A stretch of DNA of 64,000 nucleotides. Origin: RGIG9115 sp045128915 (lineage in GTDB: Bacteria; Bacillota; Clostridia; UBA1381). The DNA is taken from the NCBI GenBank assembly GCA_045128915.1, contig JBGVIT010000036.1, positions 1-64,000 of the forward strand, read 5' to 3'. Below, in pieces: positions 1 to 10,195 of the stretch. A model generated the notes under the pieces. The model saw only the letters and a list, made by a program, of their open reading frames with translations. It did not search any database and was not told where the DNA came from. Within the stretch, counting starts at the first letter, position 1. Each line of letters starts with the position of its first letter. The position numbers were made by a program, and so were the translations under genes.

Positions 1-233
1 ACTGATTTTGTTAAAGCTCCATATTTCATTCCGTTTGCAAAATGTGTTGTGTTCATTGATGAACCCATTGCACCATTTCGCCAGCCGTAGTAACCGTAAT
101 AGTTTCCGCTCCAGTTATTGAAATCGTGGTTATATTCTTTGATGTATGGAGTTTCCTCTGCCATTACTAAGGACTGTGTCATTGTAAAAGTTGTTGCTAC
201 TGCAACAATAAACGCTAAAAATCTTTTTAACAT
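1..233 (-). CDS. Secreted protein, N-terminal part only
   Basis: This gene reads off the left edge of the window, so only about 77 N-terminal residues are visible. It begins MLKRFLAFIVAVATT and has a lysine/arginine start, a hydrophobic core and a likely signal-peptidase site after VMAEE. The mature start is rich in Asn, Tyr, Trp and Gly, as is common at the front of carbohydrate-binding or LamG-like surface proteins, but no family can be named from this fragment. An AAGGAGGA ribosome site at 240-247 touches the stop codon of the upstream gene, so it is the last visible member of the polysaccharide operon. Function unknown; a secreted location is well supported. Confidence 0.75.
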   Translation of the reverse strand, partial: MLKRFLAFIVAVATTFTMTQSLVMAEETPYIKEYNHDFNNWSGNYYGYYGWRNGAMGSSMNTTHFANGMKYGALTKS

Positions 234-246
234 TTTTATTTCCTCC

Positions 247-1605
247 TTATTTTGAATATGAATAAATTTTAGATGTGAATAAATTCATATTTGCAAGAGA
301 CTTAAAAACATAAACCTCTACATTGTCTCCCTCCTGAATATTCACAGTAGGTACTACAGGAGTGGATTCGTATTCGCTCGATGTGTGCGGAATCCACTTT
401 ACATATTTTAGCAAATCTCCATTGTAAACAACAACTGCAAATAACAAGCTTTGGCTATCGCCCGTTTCGTTAACAACTATCGGCTCTATTGTCAAAGCAC
501 CTGCTTCTTCGTTGAATAAAACTGCTCCTATATCAACAGGCATCAAGCCGACATTTACCGAATAGGTTTCTTTCTGTCCTATTGCAATTTCCGATTTTGT
601 TTTTACCGTTTCACCAAGAACAACAGTTAACTGCTGATTTGATGGTAATTCGGTTGACAATGTACCAATAATTGCTTTATTTGAGTCACTCATCTCAACT
701 GACTCAAAAGAAATTATATCATTATCCGCATTCGTGAGATATACATTATCAGTAGTTACGCTACTCGCACTAATTGCTTTTGACAATTTAATTTTTACTT
801 TTTCTGCATTATATGCAATGATTCCGCTACCCGTAGAATCATCATAATCTACAGCAGAAATCGCAGGAGTATCGGATTCAATATACGCATATACATTATC
901 AAAAGCCACGTTTCCATCCACAGACTGACTTGAAGCAACAAATCTCAAATCATCAATACCGCTTGCACAAGCTGCATCCAATGATTTATTTTGTACCATA
1001 GGACATGAATCTATTTCGGCATCCGATCCTGTTTCCTTCATATAAACACTATAAGTCTGTGAATTCAAATCAAACACAAACTTCACCCTATACCACTTGC
1101 CTGCCACAGCTTCTGCATCAGCAGTAGCACTTCTTTCGCCTACAATCGGAACATCAACTGTCTCACCACCATACAATCGCAATTTGTCATTATATAGGTG
1201 TCCCAGTGTAAGAACCCCCCCTGATGTTCTTCGCAACCACAAAGTAAAAGGTTCTTTTATATCTTTTACATAAATATCCATTTCAAGATATGCTCTTTCT
1301 TTTGCCTTAAAATTAAATCCAAGATATCTTCCATAAGAATTACTCTCCGTCCCCGTTGATAAAAGAACCGCTTGTGTATCAGCTCCGGCATTGTCTTTAA
1401 TACTTGCAATTTTATACGAACCACCAGTCGCAGCTCCTTTAGTAAAACCATCTCCGGTTTTTGGTTCTTCACCTAATGTTCTCTGCTCTAAATCCTGATT
1501 TATTCTTGTTGCAGTAACAATTCGTTCCTCTGCATAGGCAGAAACGGTCATAACAAAACAACAGCAAATACTAATCACTATTGACCAATTAAACACTTTT
1601 CTCAT
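247..1605 (-). CDS. Secreted protein with LamG-like and Ig-like domains
   Basis: A 452-residue protein with a signal peptide (cleavage near VSAYAEE). Residues ~60-245 look like a concanavalin/LamG-type beta-sandwich (YRVKFVFDLNSQTYSVYMKE, then VAFDNVYAYIES). Residues ~250-350 look like a bacterial Ig-like domain (VKIKLSKAISASSVTTDNVY). The last ~90 residues form a further beta-rich module seen in Clostridia surface proteins. No catalytic motif is recognised, so it may bind or display polysaccharide. A GTG at 1614 sits too close to the AAGGAGC site; the ATG at 1605 has normal spacing and was chosen. It follows the heparinase-like gene by 62 nt in the same operon. Domain assignment is from pattern only. 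Confidence 0.7.
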   Translation of the reverse strand: MRKVFNWSIVISICCCFVMTVSAYAEERIVTATRINQDLEQRTLGEEPKTGDGFTKGAATGGSYKIASIKDNAGADTQAVLLSTGTESNSYGRYLGFNFKAKERAYLEMDIYVKDIKEPFTLWLRRTSGGVLTLGHLYNDKLRLYGGETVDVPIVGERSATADAEAVAGKWYRVKFVFDLNSQTYSVYMKETGSDAEIDSCPMVQNKSLDAACASGIDDLRFVASSQSVDGNVAFDNVYAYIESDTPAISAVDYDDSTGSGIIAYNAEKVKIKLSKAISASSVTTDNVYLTNADNDIISFESVEMSDSNKAIIGTLSTELPSNQQLTVVLGETVKTKSEIAIGQKETYSVNVGLMPVDIGAVLFNEEAGALTIEPIVVNETGDSQSLLFAVVVYNGDLLKYVKWIPHTSSEYESTPVVPTVNIQEGDNVEVYVFKSLANMNLFTSKIYSYSK

Positions 1606-1628
1606 CTTTTTCACGCTCCTTTCTTTAT

Positions 1629-1658
1629 CCGTTGCACTGCAATTGAGCAGTGCAACGG
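1629..1658. other. Intercistronic stem-loop (12-bp perfect stem)
   Basis: CCGTTGCACTGC (1629-1640) pairs perfectly with GCAGTGCAACGG (1647-1658) around a 6-nt loop. It lies between the stop of the heparinase-like gene's upstream neighbour and the heparinase-like gene stop at 1668. Read on the minus strand there is no T-run after it, so it looks like an mRNA processing or stabilising hairpin rather than a strong terminator. Read on the plus strand it is followed by TTTAATAATTTATTTT and could stop antisense transcription. Confidence 0.6.
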
Positions 1659-1667
1659 TTTAATAAT

Positions 1668-4600
1668 TTATTTTGCCTTAAGAATAGCAAGTTCAATAAC
1701 ATTGTTCCATAGATTTACACTATTTCCAAGTCCAACAAACTTGACATATCTTGCCTTAACACTCTTTTCCAGCTCGACAAGTTCATAGTCCTCGGTCGTT
1801 GCACTTGTAGCATAACTATCAATAACCTTTTCGTAGTTTACACCATCTTCTGAAACAAGTATATCATATTTGAATGAGCGTTGTTGTCCCATCCAGAATG
1901 CCACCGCAACCGCATCTATCTGAACAGTTTCACCTAAATCAGCAACAGCCCACTGTCCAACACCACTTGATGACCATCTTGTTCCCATATTCTGGTCATA
2001 AGCTCCTTCCGGTGGATTACCTTCCTGAGCATTAGATACCGTAAAGCTACGGAATCTGTGTCGCTCATATCCTAAAACATCTTCCATAGGACCAATATAA
2101 CGATAGCCTACAGCGTAAACTCCTGTTTTGTGGTTTCCAGATGGATCAGTAACCGTAATAATTGTTTTTCCGTTAATAAAATCATCGGTAGATGTTACTT
2201 CGATGCTATACCCCTTCTTTGATTCAGCCGTTATAACAGGAGCCGGATCCTCTGCAACATGAGGAATCTTATATGTAAAAGTATCAGCATCAAAGTCATC
2301 TACTATGTTGCCATTAACCATAATACTGTCAAGCTTGGCTGTTTCCTTAAACGGGCTCTTTTCAGCTCCGTCAATGCATTTCCACTCAGAAAGAGGAATA
2401 TCCACAATCGGTGTTGTATCTGCATTTTCAAACATCGGAGCCATTTTTACAGTTAAATTCATATTTCCGCTTGCACTCAGTTTGATAACTATTCTTGTCA
2501 CTCCCGGATTAGACTGTTGCGAAATTTGTGGAGATGTTTCCAGCGGAACTGCTGCTGTTGTATATATTTCAGCAGGCATATTCGTGTTGAAAGTCAACCT
2601 TAACTGTTTACCATCCTGCATAAGAATTGCTGTGTTATTATCAATAATTCTTACATCTGCTTTAGTATGCAAGAACCAGTACACGTCACTCTTTGCCTTA
2701 AGAGTCATTTCGTCCCGGACAATCAGAGACCGTCTCGAGTCTGTAAGCATCATACCTCTTTTTGCGCTTGATGCCTTACTTTGATAAGCCTCTGTTGCAT
2801 CTATTATAACAAATGAACTCTTCTCACTTTGTCCTGTTCTTTCAATCGGGCTAAAACCTGCATCCTGTCCCGGTTCTTTGGACGGATTTATTACAATAGC
2901 ATTGTGACCTTCTGCTCTTCTTCGGTACTTATCTGTATCCGGTGCTTTGTTAGTATATGGCTCCCAACCGAGGTCATGAGCCCACCTTACACCGGCTACA
3001 TCATAGATAAACGATGCGGTATCATAGTGATTATGACCACCTGTTGTATTACCACCATGAGTGGCAACAAAAGCTGCGTCAAAATCATTATAATTTTCAT
3101 GCATTCCGTAACCCTGAATAATGCCACCATAAATCTTATCAAGAGGTAAATCTATATCGCTTCCCTCTACCAAATCAGTATTATACCAAATTGCATCCTC
3201 GACCATGGCAGAATAACCTAATGTTTCCATCTGTCTCAATCTGATTTTTGCTATATCAGGTTTATTAAAATACTGTGCAAAATAATTCATATATGGTGAA
3301 TTGGTTTTTTCTATCTGTGCATCGTGGAACATATATGTTCCCTGATAAGAACCAAAGTATGCGGAGTAAAGTGCAAAATCATCAACACCTTTATAGCTCA
3401 TAAGCTGCAGGTCATTATTGAATGTATTTACAACCGAGCTTCCGGCATAGGTTACATATTGCATTACATAATCCCAATAATGCACGCCTTCTTCCCAACC
3501 GCCATATGCAAGTTCATACCACATATATTCCATAGAGTGTAAGCACTCACTTATAAATGATGAAATGTAATCTAAATCAGTTTCTGCTATTGCAAGGGCA
3601 CCAAGAAGCGTTCCGCCATTACAAACAACATTCCAGTTAAGCTTCGTTGTTATCCACCAAACATTCTTGTTGTAGTATGAATTGTTGGCTTGCTTAACAC
3701 CATAATTCATAATTGCAGTTTCAAGAACATCTTTCTGTTCTTCATTCATCCAATCATAAATCCAGTCATATCCAATAGCAAAGGCCGCTGTCATTTCACC
3801 TACATCAAGGAAATGTTCGGGGTGCCATCCCGGGAATGCCGCTGCATTTTCCAACTCAATATATGCTCTTTGAGCATACTTTTCATCACCTGTAATCTGC
3901 CATGCAAAAGCAAGATTCTTAACTCTCGACAGTATGTACTTTGATACATCGAGAAGCTTGCTGTCGTTAAGGACATATGTATATGGTTCTTTTGTTAAAT
4001 CACTGTCAGCACTTTTAACTACGGAGTTACAAATCTCAGAAAGTTTTGGATTAGAATTTCTCGCTTCTTTTATACGTTCAAAATCATCTTTTTTTGCAAG
4101 TATGCGAGGATGCGTTTGTCCATCTTCACCATTGGCTTTGATAAACATTTCTTTAATTTCTTCCGCATTGTACCGCTTAAATGAAATCGCACGATTGGTA
4201 GTTTCAAGCCATGTTTCTGTACCATCTATAACTTTTTTTGAAACATACATTACCCCGTGTTCATCATCATAAAAGTTTAATCCCAGTGCTTGTGCGCATT
4301 CTTTTAAAGGAAAATATAGTGTATCATCTGAATCAAGGCGTTGACCTGGCACTTCAGCATCGGCAAAAACAATCTTATCTGCAGATATATTTGTATCCTC
4401 GCCTGTGATTTCCTTAAATAAGTCAGCAGTTATATAGCAAACATCATCTACTTCTTTAATACCTTCCAAAGCCTTAAATTTGCCATTTATGAAGCCCTGT
4501 TTTGTATACGGATTAACAGCATTTACAGATGAAAGTTTCTTTGCTGTATAATCCTTTTTGTCAAATACACTCTCGCGTGCTATCTCTTCATTTGTTATGT

Positions 4601-5864
4601 CGCGTGGTTCAGTTCCACCATAGATACGGAAGTTATCTATTTTTAAATCACCAGTACCACCGGAAATATAAAATCTGATATAGTTTATATTTCTCATAAC
4701 ATTTGCAGATAACTGAACATTTCTTACAACAAGTTCATCGTTTATATAATAATTTACACTATTTTTTATAACATCAATAACAAGTGCAACTTTTACAAAC
4801 TTACGAGGTTTAAGTGTTGCCAAAAGAGTACCATTCTTTGCTGTAAGTTTACTTCCACCAAGATTAATCAAGGTTTCGTTAATCACTGCTGAGTTCGTAG
4901 TAGAGTCGCGCAAATAAAACATAGAGCCCGAAAGATTGGCATCATCTGTTCTTAATTTTGCTTCTAATACCATTTTTTTGATAGTATCGGCATTTTGATA
5001 CTCAACATAACAATCACCCTCTGCATTATTCAGTATCTGCAGATAATGATTTGTATCCTCTTCTTCTATAGAAATTGTAGAAAGCTTTGGTGTCAAAGTC
5101 ATACCATAATATTCCATACCTTCTTCTTCAAAATCATTTTTTAGAAGAATTCTGTTTGGATCTTTTACCTCTACTTCTTCAACATATTCAATTTCTTCCT
5201 CGTTAAAATTTGAATATATCTTTCTATTATTTTTTTCTTTACCCTTATATACCCGAACATTGTCAATTAACAAAGTACCTTCATTTCCCAATGGTTGAGT
5301 TTTAATTGTTATATACTGTGGTTCTGCACAAGTGGTATTCATTTTCCACTTGCTAACAATTGCCTTATTATCAGCATACACAGTGTAGTATCCCATTTCA
5401 AGATTGTAGCAAATTGACAATTTTTTGAATTTATTTCCTATATTTCCAACAACCTTGTCGTTAAAAGTTTTAAGTTTGCCTTTTGAATCAGTAGTAAGTG
5501 CAGTAAAATTTTTTCCGTTCTTATCAGTAAAGCCAAAACTTATACTTCCGCACTCACCTGAAAAGGACACATCGTGTTCTGCAATAAAATAAATACCCGC
5601 ATCCGACACAGGAATATTAACAGTAACCGGATTGTTATTTGCCGCTATACTCAGTGCCTTATCCTTATTTTTATCTGTCCTTAACACTACTCTATCTACA
5701 GGATTGTCCCCCACGTTCATAGAAGTAGGCTTATCATTAGTTGCATACGAATCAAATCCTTCTTGAAACAAATCAGTTTCATCAGCTTTTACCGCCATCA
5801 AACAAGTTGACATAGTCATCGAAAAAACAATAATTAAACTTATTAATCTTTTAATTTTTTTCAT
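1668..5864 (-). CDS. Very large secreted heparinase II/III-like polysaccharide lyase with C-terminal F5/8 domain
   Basis: A 1398-residue exported protein (signal peptide ending near VKADE). It has two LamG-like jelly rolls (~30-215 and ~240-420) and a copper-amine-oxidase-N-like segment (~455-550). An alpha/alpha toroid follows (~600-900, with HPEHFLDVGEMTAAFAIGYD). A heparinase II/III-type beta-sheet domain comes next (~930-1160, GGNTTGGHNHYDTASF with the conserved His/Tyr region). The last ~135 residues form an F5/8 type C (discoidin) domain (GTRWSSSGVGQWAVADLG). The family cleaves uronate-containing polymers by beta-elimination; alginate, heparin-like or other acidic glycans are all possible. 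The ATG overlaps the upstream TGA as TGATG, implying translational coupling; a GTG three bases upstream is possible. No SLH or dockerin is seen, so surface retention probably depends on its binding domains. Confidence 0.85.
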   Translation of the reverse strand: MKKIKRLISLIIVFSMTMSTCLMAVKADETDLFQEGFDSYATNDKPTSMNVGDNPVDRVVLRTDKNKDKALSIAANNNPVTVNIPVSDAGIYFIAEHDVSFSGECGSISFGFTDKNGKNFTALTTDSKGKLKTFNDKVVGNIGNKFKKLSICYNLEMGYYTVYADNKAIVSKWKMNTTCAEPQYITIKTQPLGNEGTLLIDNVRVYKGKEKNNRKIYSNFNEEEIEYVEEVEVKDPNRILLKNDFEEEGMEYYGMTLTPKLSTISIEEEDTNHYLQILNNAEGDCYVEYQNADTIKKMVLEAKLRTDDANLSGSMFYLRDSTTNSAVINETLINLGGSKLTAKNGTLLATLKPRKFVKVALVIDVIKNSVNYYINDELVVRNVQLSANVMRNINYIRFYISGGTGDLKIDNFRIYGGTEPRDITNEEIARESVFDKKDYTAKKLSSVNAVNPYTKQGFINGKFKALEGIKEVDDVCYITADLFKEITGEDTNISADKIVFADAEVPGQRLDSDDTLYFPLKECAQALGLNFYDDEHGVMYVSKKVIDGTETWLETTNRAISFKRYNAEEIKEMFIKANGEDGQTHPRILAKKDDFERIKEARNSNPKLSEICNSVVKSADSDLTKEPYTYVLNDSKLLDVSKYILSRVKNLAFAWQITGDEKYAQRAYIELENAAAFPGWHPEHFLDVGEMTAAFAIGYDWIYDWMNEEQKDVLETAIMNYGVKQANNSYYNKNVWWITTKLNWNVVCNGGTLLGALAIAETDLDYISSFISECLHSMEYMWYELAYGGWEEGVHYWDYVMQYVTYAGSSVVNTFNNDLQLMSYKGVDDFALYSAYFGSYQGTYMFHDAQIEKTNSPYMNYFAQYFNKPDIAKIRLRQMETLGYSAMVEDAIWYNTDLVEGSDIDLPLDKIYGGIIQGYGMHENYNDFDAAFVATHGGNTTGGHNHYDTASFIYDVAGVRWAHDLGWEPYTNKAPDTDKYRRRAEGHNAIVINPSKEPGQDAGFSPIERTGQSEKSSFVIIDATEAYQSKASSAKRGMMLTDSRRSLIVRDEMTLKAKSDVYWFLHTKADVRIIDNNTAILMQDGKQLRLTFNTNMPAEIYTTAAVPLETSPQISQQSNPGVTRIVIKLSASGNMNLTVKMAPMFENADTTPIVDIPLSEWKCIDGAEKSPFKETAKLDSIMVNGNIVDDFDADTFTYKIPHVAEDPAPVITAESKKGYSIEVTSTDDFINGKTIITVTDPSGNHKTGVYAVGYRYIGPMEDVLGYERHRFRSFTVSNAQEGNPPEGAYDQNMGTRWSSSGVGQWAVADLGETVQIDAVAVAFWMGQQRSFKYDILVSEDGVNYEKVIDSYATSATTEDYELVELEKSVKARYVKFVGLGNSVNLWNNVIELAILKAK

Positions 5865-8467
5865 CACATATCAGCTCCTCTATATATAGTCAGTAAATAT
5901 CCATATAACCAAGAATAATGCAATACAACATAATCTGCTTGATGTCCTGCATTAACATAACCTCTTATTTCTGAAAGAGAAGATGGTATGAGTTGTCTCG
6001 AATCGTAATCAACTATAACAACATCTGTAGTATTGGCAGTAAGATGTGTAAGATTTTTAAGTGAGAAGTCGTATTCTCCAGTATCTAATTTTTTCTGGGC
6101 AAGATATATATATCCATTTTCAGCATAATACGCTTTACCAGCCGCAAAGGATATCGCAGTCCATCCTTGTGAAAAGCTTGGAACACCATCAATATCATTT
6201 CTTGCAAACACATCTTCGTCAGCATCAAAAACGACTTTTAATCCTGTGATTTCGTCCTCAAAAGTGGTAAATGCACAAATATCTCCACGACAAAGTTCGT
6301 TATTCCCTGATGCCTTAACTATCTCTATGGAATTATCAATTGTATATTCGATAAATTTCCCCTTTGCCCAACCACTTAGTTGACGCTTTACTTCATCCTC
6401 TTCTTCATCCCAAACTTCAACAACCTTATCAACAACTAACATGCTACTATCGCCATCAATTTTTATATCAGTTATAAGTTTATTTGTTTCATAAACAGCA
6501 ACCTCACAACTTCCATCAACCGATACATTATAAGGCTTAACTGCATACTCTCCATCTACAAAATAGGAAACGTCAGTAACCTTATAGTTATCGTAATCAG
6601 TTCTGTCTTTTGGAACTATAAAAAATGTTGTCTTTGCAGCATTGAAATACGGATAAAATAATTTTCCGTAATAACGATATCTGTATGAATCAGCGAAATC
6701 ATATTTTAACAATGTATCATCATTTGACAGTCTGCTTTTATCATAAAAATCAGTTGCACTTTCATAAGTATCAATCTTCTTCAATTTGCCCTCTTCGTCA
6801 AGACAATACCTAACAAGCTGTGCAGTATCCTGTCCACTATCTGCGGTTTGCTGCAAATTAGCTAGTGCAACATCAACATCTTTAAATCTTTTACCATTGA
6901 TAAAAAATTTTTCAGAGCTTTCATAGGATTTCATCACATTATCAGTATTGAAAATTATGAATATTAAGTGTTCGTTTAAATCATCCGATTTAACAGCTCG
7001 CACCATATAACCTAAAGCATAACCTATAGTTTTAGCGGTAACACTTACAAGTTCACCATGAAGCCCGACAATAAAATCACCTGATGTTCCGGGCAGAGCA
7101 CAGAAACCAAAAAACTCTTCGAAATAGTGTGATGAATTATATTTAATTCCATCAATTTCAAGTTTACCATCTGAAAATTTACTGTCTATCTTTCCTGCTG
7201 TTTCAGTAAGATACATATAAATTTTGACCAATTGCCCATCTTTTGACTTGACTACACCAACAATTGATTCTGCTGTTAAATCAGAAAATAATAATTTTTG
7301 TCCTGTAAAATAATTGTATATTTCATATTTGCAATCATCTATACCTAAATTCAGCATTCTATTTTGGGAACGAGTGTCATATATAATCTCATTTGCAGAA
7401 TCAACACTCTTTATGCACATATAATCAGCCTCAGTAATTATCGCAACATCATATTTTGAATCATCATCGTTTTCAATAAGTGTTATATCGCCTTTTAAAG
7501 TCTGCATTACAGTTTTAAAACTATCTGCAATAAAGCGACCATTATATATAACATTTGTACTCTCATCAACTCGGTATGTCTTGTCCGTGATTTCATCATA
7601 AATTTCTGTAGGAGTTACAAGTTCACAATTAAAGGAGCTTAGTTCGAGAGTTTCAGTTTTATAATTTCTGACAGCTAAGACATACATTTCTCCATCTCTA
7701 TCAGCAACCCACGCCTTAACCTTCATTCCGATATATTCATCAAAATTCTTGATACTCTCATATTCCGTACCATTAATTCTAAACTTTGAATCAGTGGTAG
7801 TTCTGGAAACATCTCCTATCATTGTTACAGAATTACCGGTAACTATACCTGAAATTTCAGTAGCATTGTACACTCTTTGTAATAGATTTTCCCCACTATC
7901 ATAATAACTTAAACTTGAACTGTAAGATTGATCAATAATTGATGCAGTCATAAAATTTTCAAAAAGCAACATTGCATCTTCAAATTTGACATTTCCTACA
8001 GTACTTTCAATATTCCTTGTTAATCCATTTGACGAAGCCAACGCACGATAAGCATGTGGAAATCCACCTTGTTGTTCAGCAATAAATGTGTAGTTTAACA
8101 TAGAACATAAAATTTTGAAAGCCTCATCATATGTAATTGCATCATTTGGTCTAAACAATTCAACTTCAGCAATAACCCCACTACTAACAGCATAGGACAG
8201 TGCACCACACAACAGTGCATCCGAGGTATCGACATCCGAAAAAATCGTTTTATTACTTGTTGTTGGAATTCCGTCATGAAGCAAGCTTTCAGAAATTACA
8301 ATAAATTCTCCTCTCGTAATTTCTCCATCATAAACCTCGTCAACCGTATCTGTTAAGAAACTAATTAGATTAAACGCATCCGTAATCTTTGTTTCATTCT
8401 TTGCGGAAGCAGGAATTAAACCCAAAAACATTGTTATTACAATAAGTAATGCACAAATTTTTTTCAT
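5864..8467 (-). CDS. Secreted SLH-domain protein of unknown function
   Basis: An 867-residue protein with a clear signal peptide (cleavage after PASA). Residues ~30-165 contain one clear and one degenerate S-layer homology repeat (GEITRGEFIVISESLL; AVSSGVIAEVELFRPNDAITYDEAF), expected to bind the wall polymer. The remaining ~700 residues are beta-rich with many Tyr and Asp and resemble no enzyme I recognise; short repeated beta motifs suggest a binding or spacer role. It lies 3 nt after the 569-residue SLH gene and overlaps the heparinase-like gene by 1 nt, so all three are probably made in fixed proportion. I infer a surface scaffold or glycan-docking protein for the locus. Confidence 0.7.
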   Translation of the reverse strand: MKKICALLIVITMFLGLIPASAKNETKITDAFNLISFLTDTVDEVYDGEITRGEFIVISESLLHDGIPTTSNKTIFSDVDTSDALLCGALSYAVSSGVIAEVELFRPNDAITYDEAFKILCSMLNYTFIAEQQGGFPHAYRALASSNGLTRNIESTVGNVKFEDAMLLFENFMTASIIDQSYSSSLSYYDSGENLLQRVYNATEISGIVTGNSVTMIGDVSRTTTDSKFRINGTEYESIKNFDEYIGMKVKAWVADRDGEMYVLAVRNYKTETLELSSFNCELVTPTEIYDEITDKTYRVDESTNVIYNGRFIADSFKTVMQTLKGDITLIENDDDSKYDVAIITEADYMCIKSVDSANEIIYDTRSQNRMLNLGIDDCKYEIYNYFTGQKLLFSDLTAESIVGVVKSKDGQLVKIYMYLTETAGKIDSKFSDGKLEIDGIKYNSSHYFEEFFGFCALPGTSGDFIVGLHGELVSVTAKTIGYALGYMVRAVKSDDLNEHLIFIIFNTDNVMKSYESSEKFFINGKRFKDVDVALANLQQTADSGQDTAQLVRYCLDEEGKLKKIDTYESATDFYDKSRLSNDDTLLKYDFADSYRYRYYGKLFYPYFNAAKTTFFIVPKDRTDYDNYKVTDVSYFVDGEYAVKPYNVSVDGSCEVAVYETNKLITDIKIDGDSSMLVVDKVVEVWDEEEDEVKRQLSGWAKGKFIEYTIDNSIEIVKASGNNELCRGDICAFTTFEDEITGLKVVFDADEDVFARNDIDGVPSFSQGWTAISFAAGKAYYAENGYIYLAQKKLDTGEYDFSLKNLTHLTANTTDVVIVDYDSRQLIPSSLSEIRGYVNAGHQADYVVLHYSWLYGYLLTIYRGADM

Positions 8468-8470
8468 CTA

Positions 8471-10180
8471 TCATTCCTCCTTCAAAATATTATATAAAAC
8501 CATTGATGTTTCTGCACGCGTTGCATTATTCTTTGGCATAAAATAACCGTTATTTCCTTGAATTAATCCCATTTTCGTAAGCATCGCAACGGAATCTACA
8601 GCGTAATCAGAAATCTCATGAATATCTTTATATGTCATTTCCGTTCCATCGTTCAATTTCAAACAACGAGCAATTATTACACACATATCTTCTCGAGTAA
8701 TTGTATCATTAGGAAAAAACATGTTGCCATTTCCTAATACAATACCCGCCGAAAAAGCCCCTGATACATATGGCATATACCAAGCATCTTCTTGACAGTC
8801 CGAAAACACATTTTCTGATTTCTGTTCAATTTCGAAAGCAGTCACGCAAAGCTTTACAAACTCCGCTCTTGTTACAGTATTATCCGGACGGAAGCTACCA
8901 TCAGAATAGCCATTTACAATTCCCTCATCCGACAAGAACAAAATAGCTTCTGTACCCCAATGTTCGCTTATATCATTAAATACCGGCTTAATTGCATCGG
9001 GTGGTGTACTAACGGCAGGAGTTACAACTATTGGAGCTGAGAAACTTGGATTATTGTTTCTGCCACCTCCACCGCCTCCTCCACCTGATGGTGAATTACT
9101 GCTGTTCTGTTCTTTTTCAAGTGCTGATTGATATGCCTGATATGCTTCCGAAGAACATTCGGAAAATATATCACTTATATCCGACCACACCAAATATATT
9201 TGTTCATTAATAAGTGTGTTCGTGATTCCGGATAATTTTGCACGAATATCCTCGTACATAAGTTCAAAAGTATAATTCTTGTAGTAATCTGCTTTTATTA
9301 AATTATACTTAGTCATATCCGGTTTTATCTCATCGGCATATCCTAAAAATTCATCCTTTAAATAAGAATAACTTTCAGCTTGTTGCAACTCTGCCAGAAT
9401 AATAGAACGGTAAAACTCTTTTGCAAAATCAATATTGTCAAAATCATATGACGGAATATGTTTCAAAACAGCTGTGCGAGTTGTCGCCTTTACGGTATCT
9501 ACATTGAAAATTTCTTCAGGTTTAATTCCAAAATCTGTTTTATACTCATTTATAATCTCAGACCAATTTTTACCGTTTTTAGATGCAATAATTGCGTAAA
9601 TTCTATTGCAAGCCTTGGCAAAAGAACTTGCATCATAGCCTTCTGCCGGTTGCTGACCGTATAAATAGTTGATAATTTCAGACTCATTTGTAAGAAGCTT
9701 TTCTTGTGAAACACCAATAGATAATGAATTATTTTTTACAAGTATTGTAAAAGCATCTTTATCATCATTTATTTTAGTTTCTTTCATTTGAATTAAAATA
9801 CTATTCGCTTCTGAAGAATTTATATGCACGAAGGGGAAACTTTTTTCTGTTTCCCCACTGATAGCATATAAAATATATTCTCCGCTTTTAAAATTTTCAT
9901 TAAATATTATTTTATCTTCAAAACTACCGTCTGAATTTGATTTTACTACTTTTACTGCCGATTTATTATTCAAGTCAACAGTTTGTGAATTTCTATCATA
10001 CGTTGCAGGAAGAACCGATAATGTAATATAGCCTTTTTTTCCCAGCAAATTGCCACCAAAGACCAATGTAGATGTATCATTAGTATAATTTGCTCCAAAT
10101 GTCGGTTCAAATGCTTTTACTCCTGTAACTGTTGAAAAAACAATAATACAGGACAGTAATAAGCTGAAAAATTTCTTCAA
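8471..10180 (-). CDS. SLH-anchored secreted protein with glycine linker
   Basis: A 569-residue protein starting at TTG (GGAGGAG site 6-7 nt upstream) with a signal peptide ending near VKAFE. The first ~375 residues form a beta-rich module (~25-115) and then an alpha-helical module (~120-365) of unknown family. A run of eight glycines then leads to three C-terminal SLH repeats (~395-569), each with a TRAE-type motif (VTRAEFVKL, ITREDMCVI, ATRAETSMV). SLH triplets bind pyruvylated wall polymer in Firmicutes. Its position between the ABC solute-binding protein and the other surface genes suggests a glycan-binding or docking role at the cell wall. The helical region resembles no enzyme I know. 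Confidence 0.75.
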   Translation of the reverse strand: MKKFFSLLLSCIIVFSTVTGVKAFEPTFGANYTNDTSTLVFGGNLLGKKGYITLSVLPATYDRNSQTVDLNNKSAVKVVKSNSDGSFEDKIIFNENFKSGEYILYAISGETEKSFPFVHINSSEANSILIQMKETKINDDKDAFTILVKNNSLSIGVSQEKLLTNESEIINYLYGQQPAEGYDASSFAKACNRIYAIIASKNGKNWSEIINEYKTDFGIKPEEIFNVDTVKATTRTAVLKHIPSYDFDNIDFAKEFYRSIILAELQQAESYSYLKDEFLGYADEIKPDMTKYNLIKADYYKNYTFELMYEDIRAKLSGITNTLINEQIYLVWSDISDIFSECSSEAYQAYQSALEKEQNSSNSPSGGGGGGGGRNNNPSFSAPIVVTPAVSTPPDAIKPVFNDISEHWGTEAILFLSDEGIVNGYSDGSFRPDNTVTRAEFVKLCVTAFEIEQKSENVFSDCQEDAWYMPYVSGAFSAGIVLGNGNMFFPNDTITREDMCVIIARCLKLNDGTEMTYKDIHEISDYAVDSVAMLTKMGLIQGNNGYFMPKNNATRAETSMVLYNILKEE

Positions 10181-10195
10181 AAAATCTCCTCCTTA

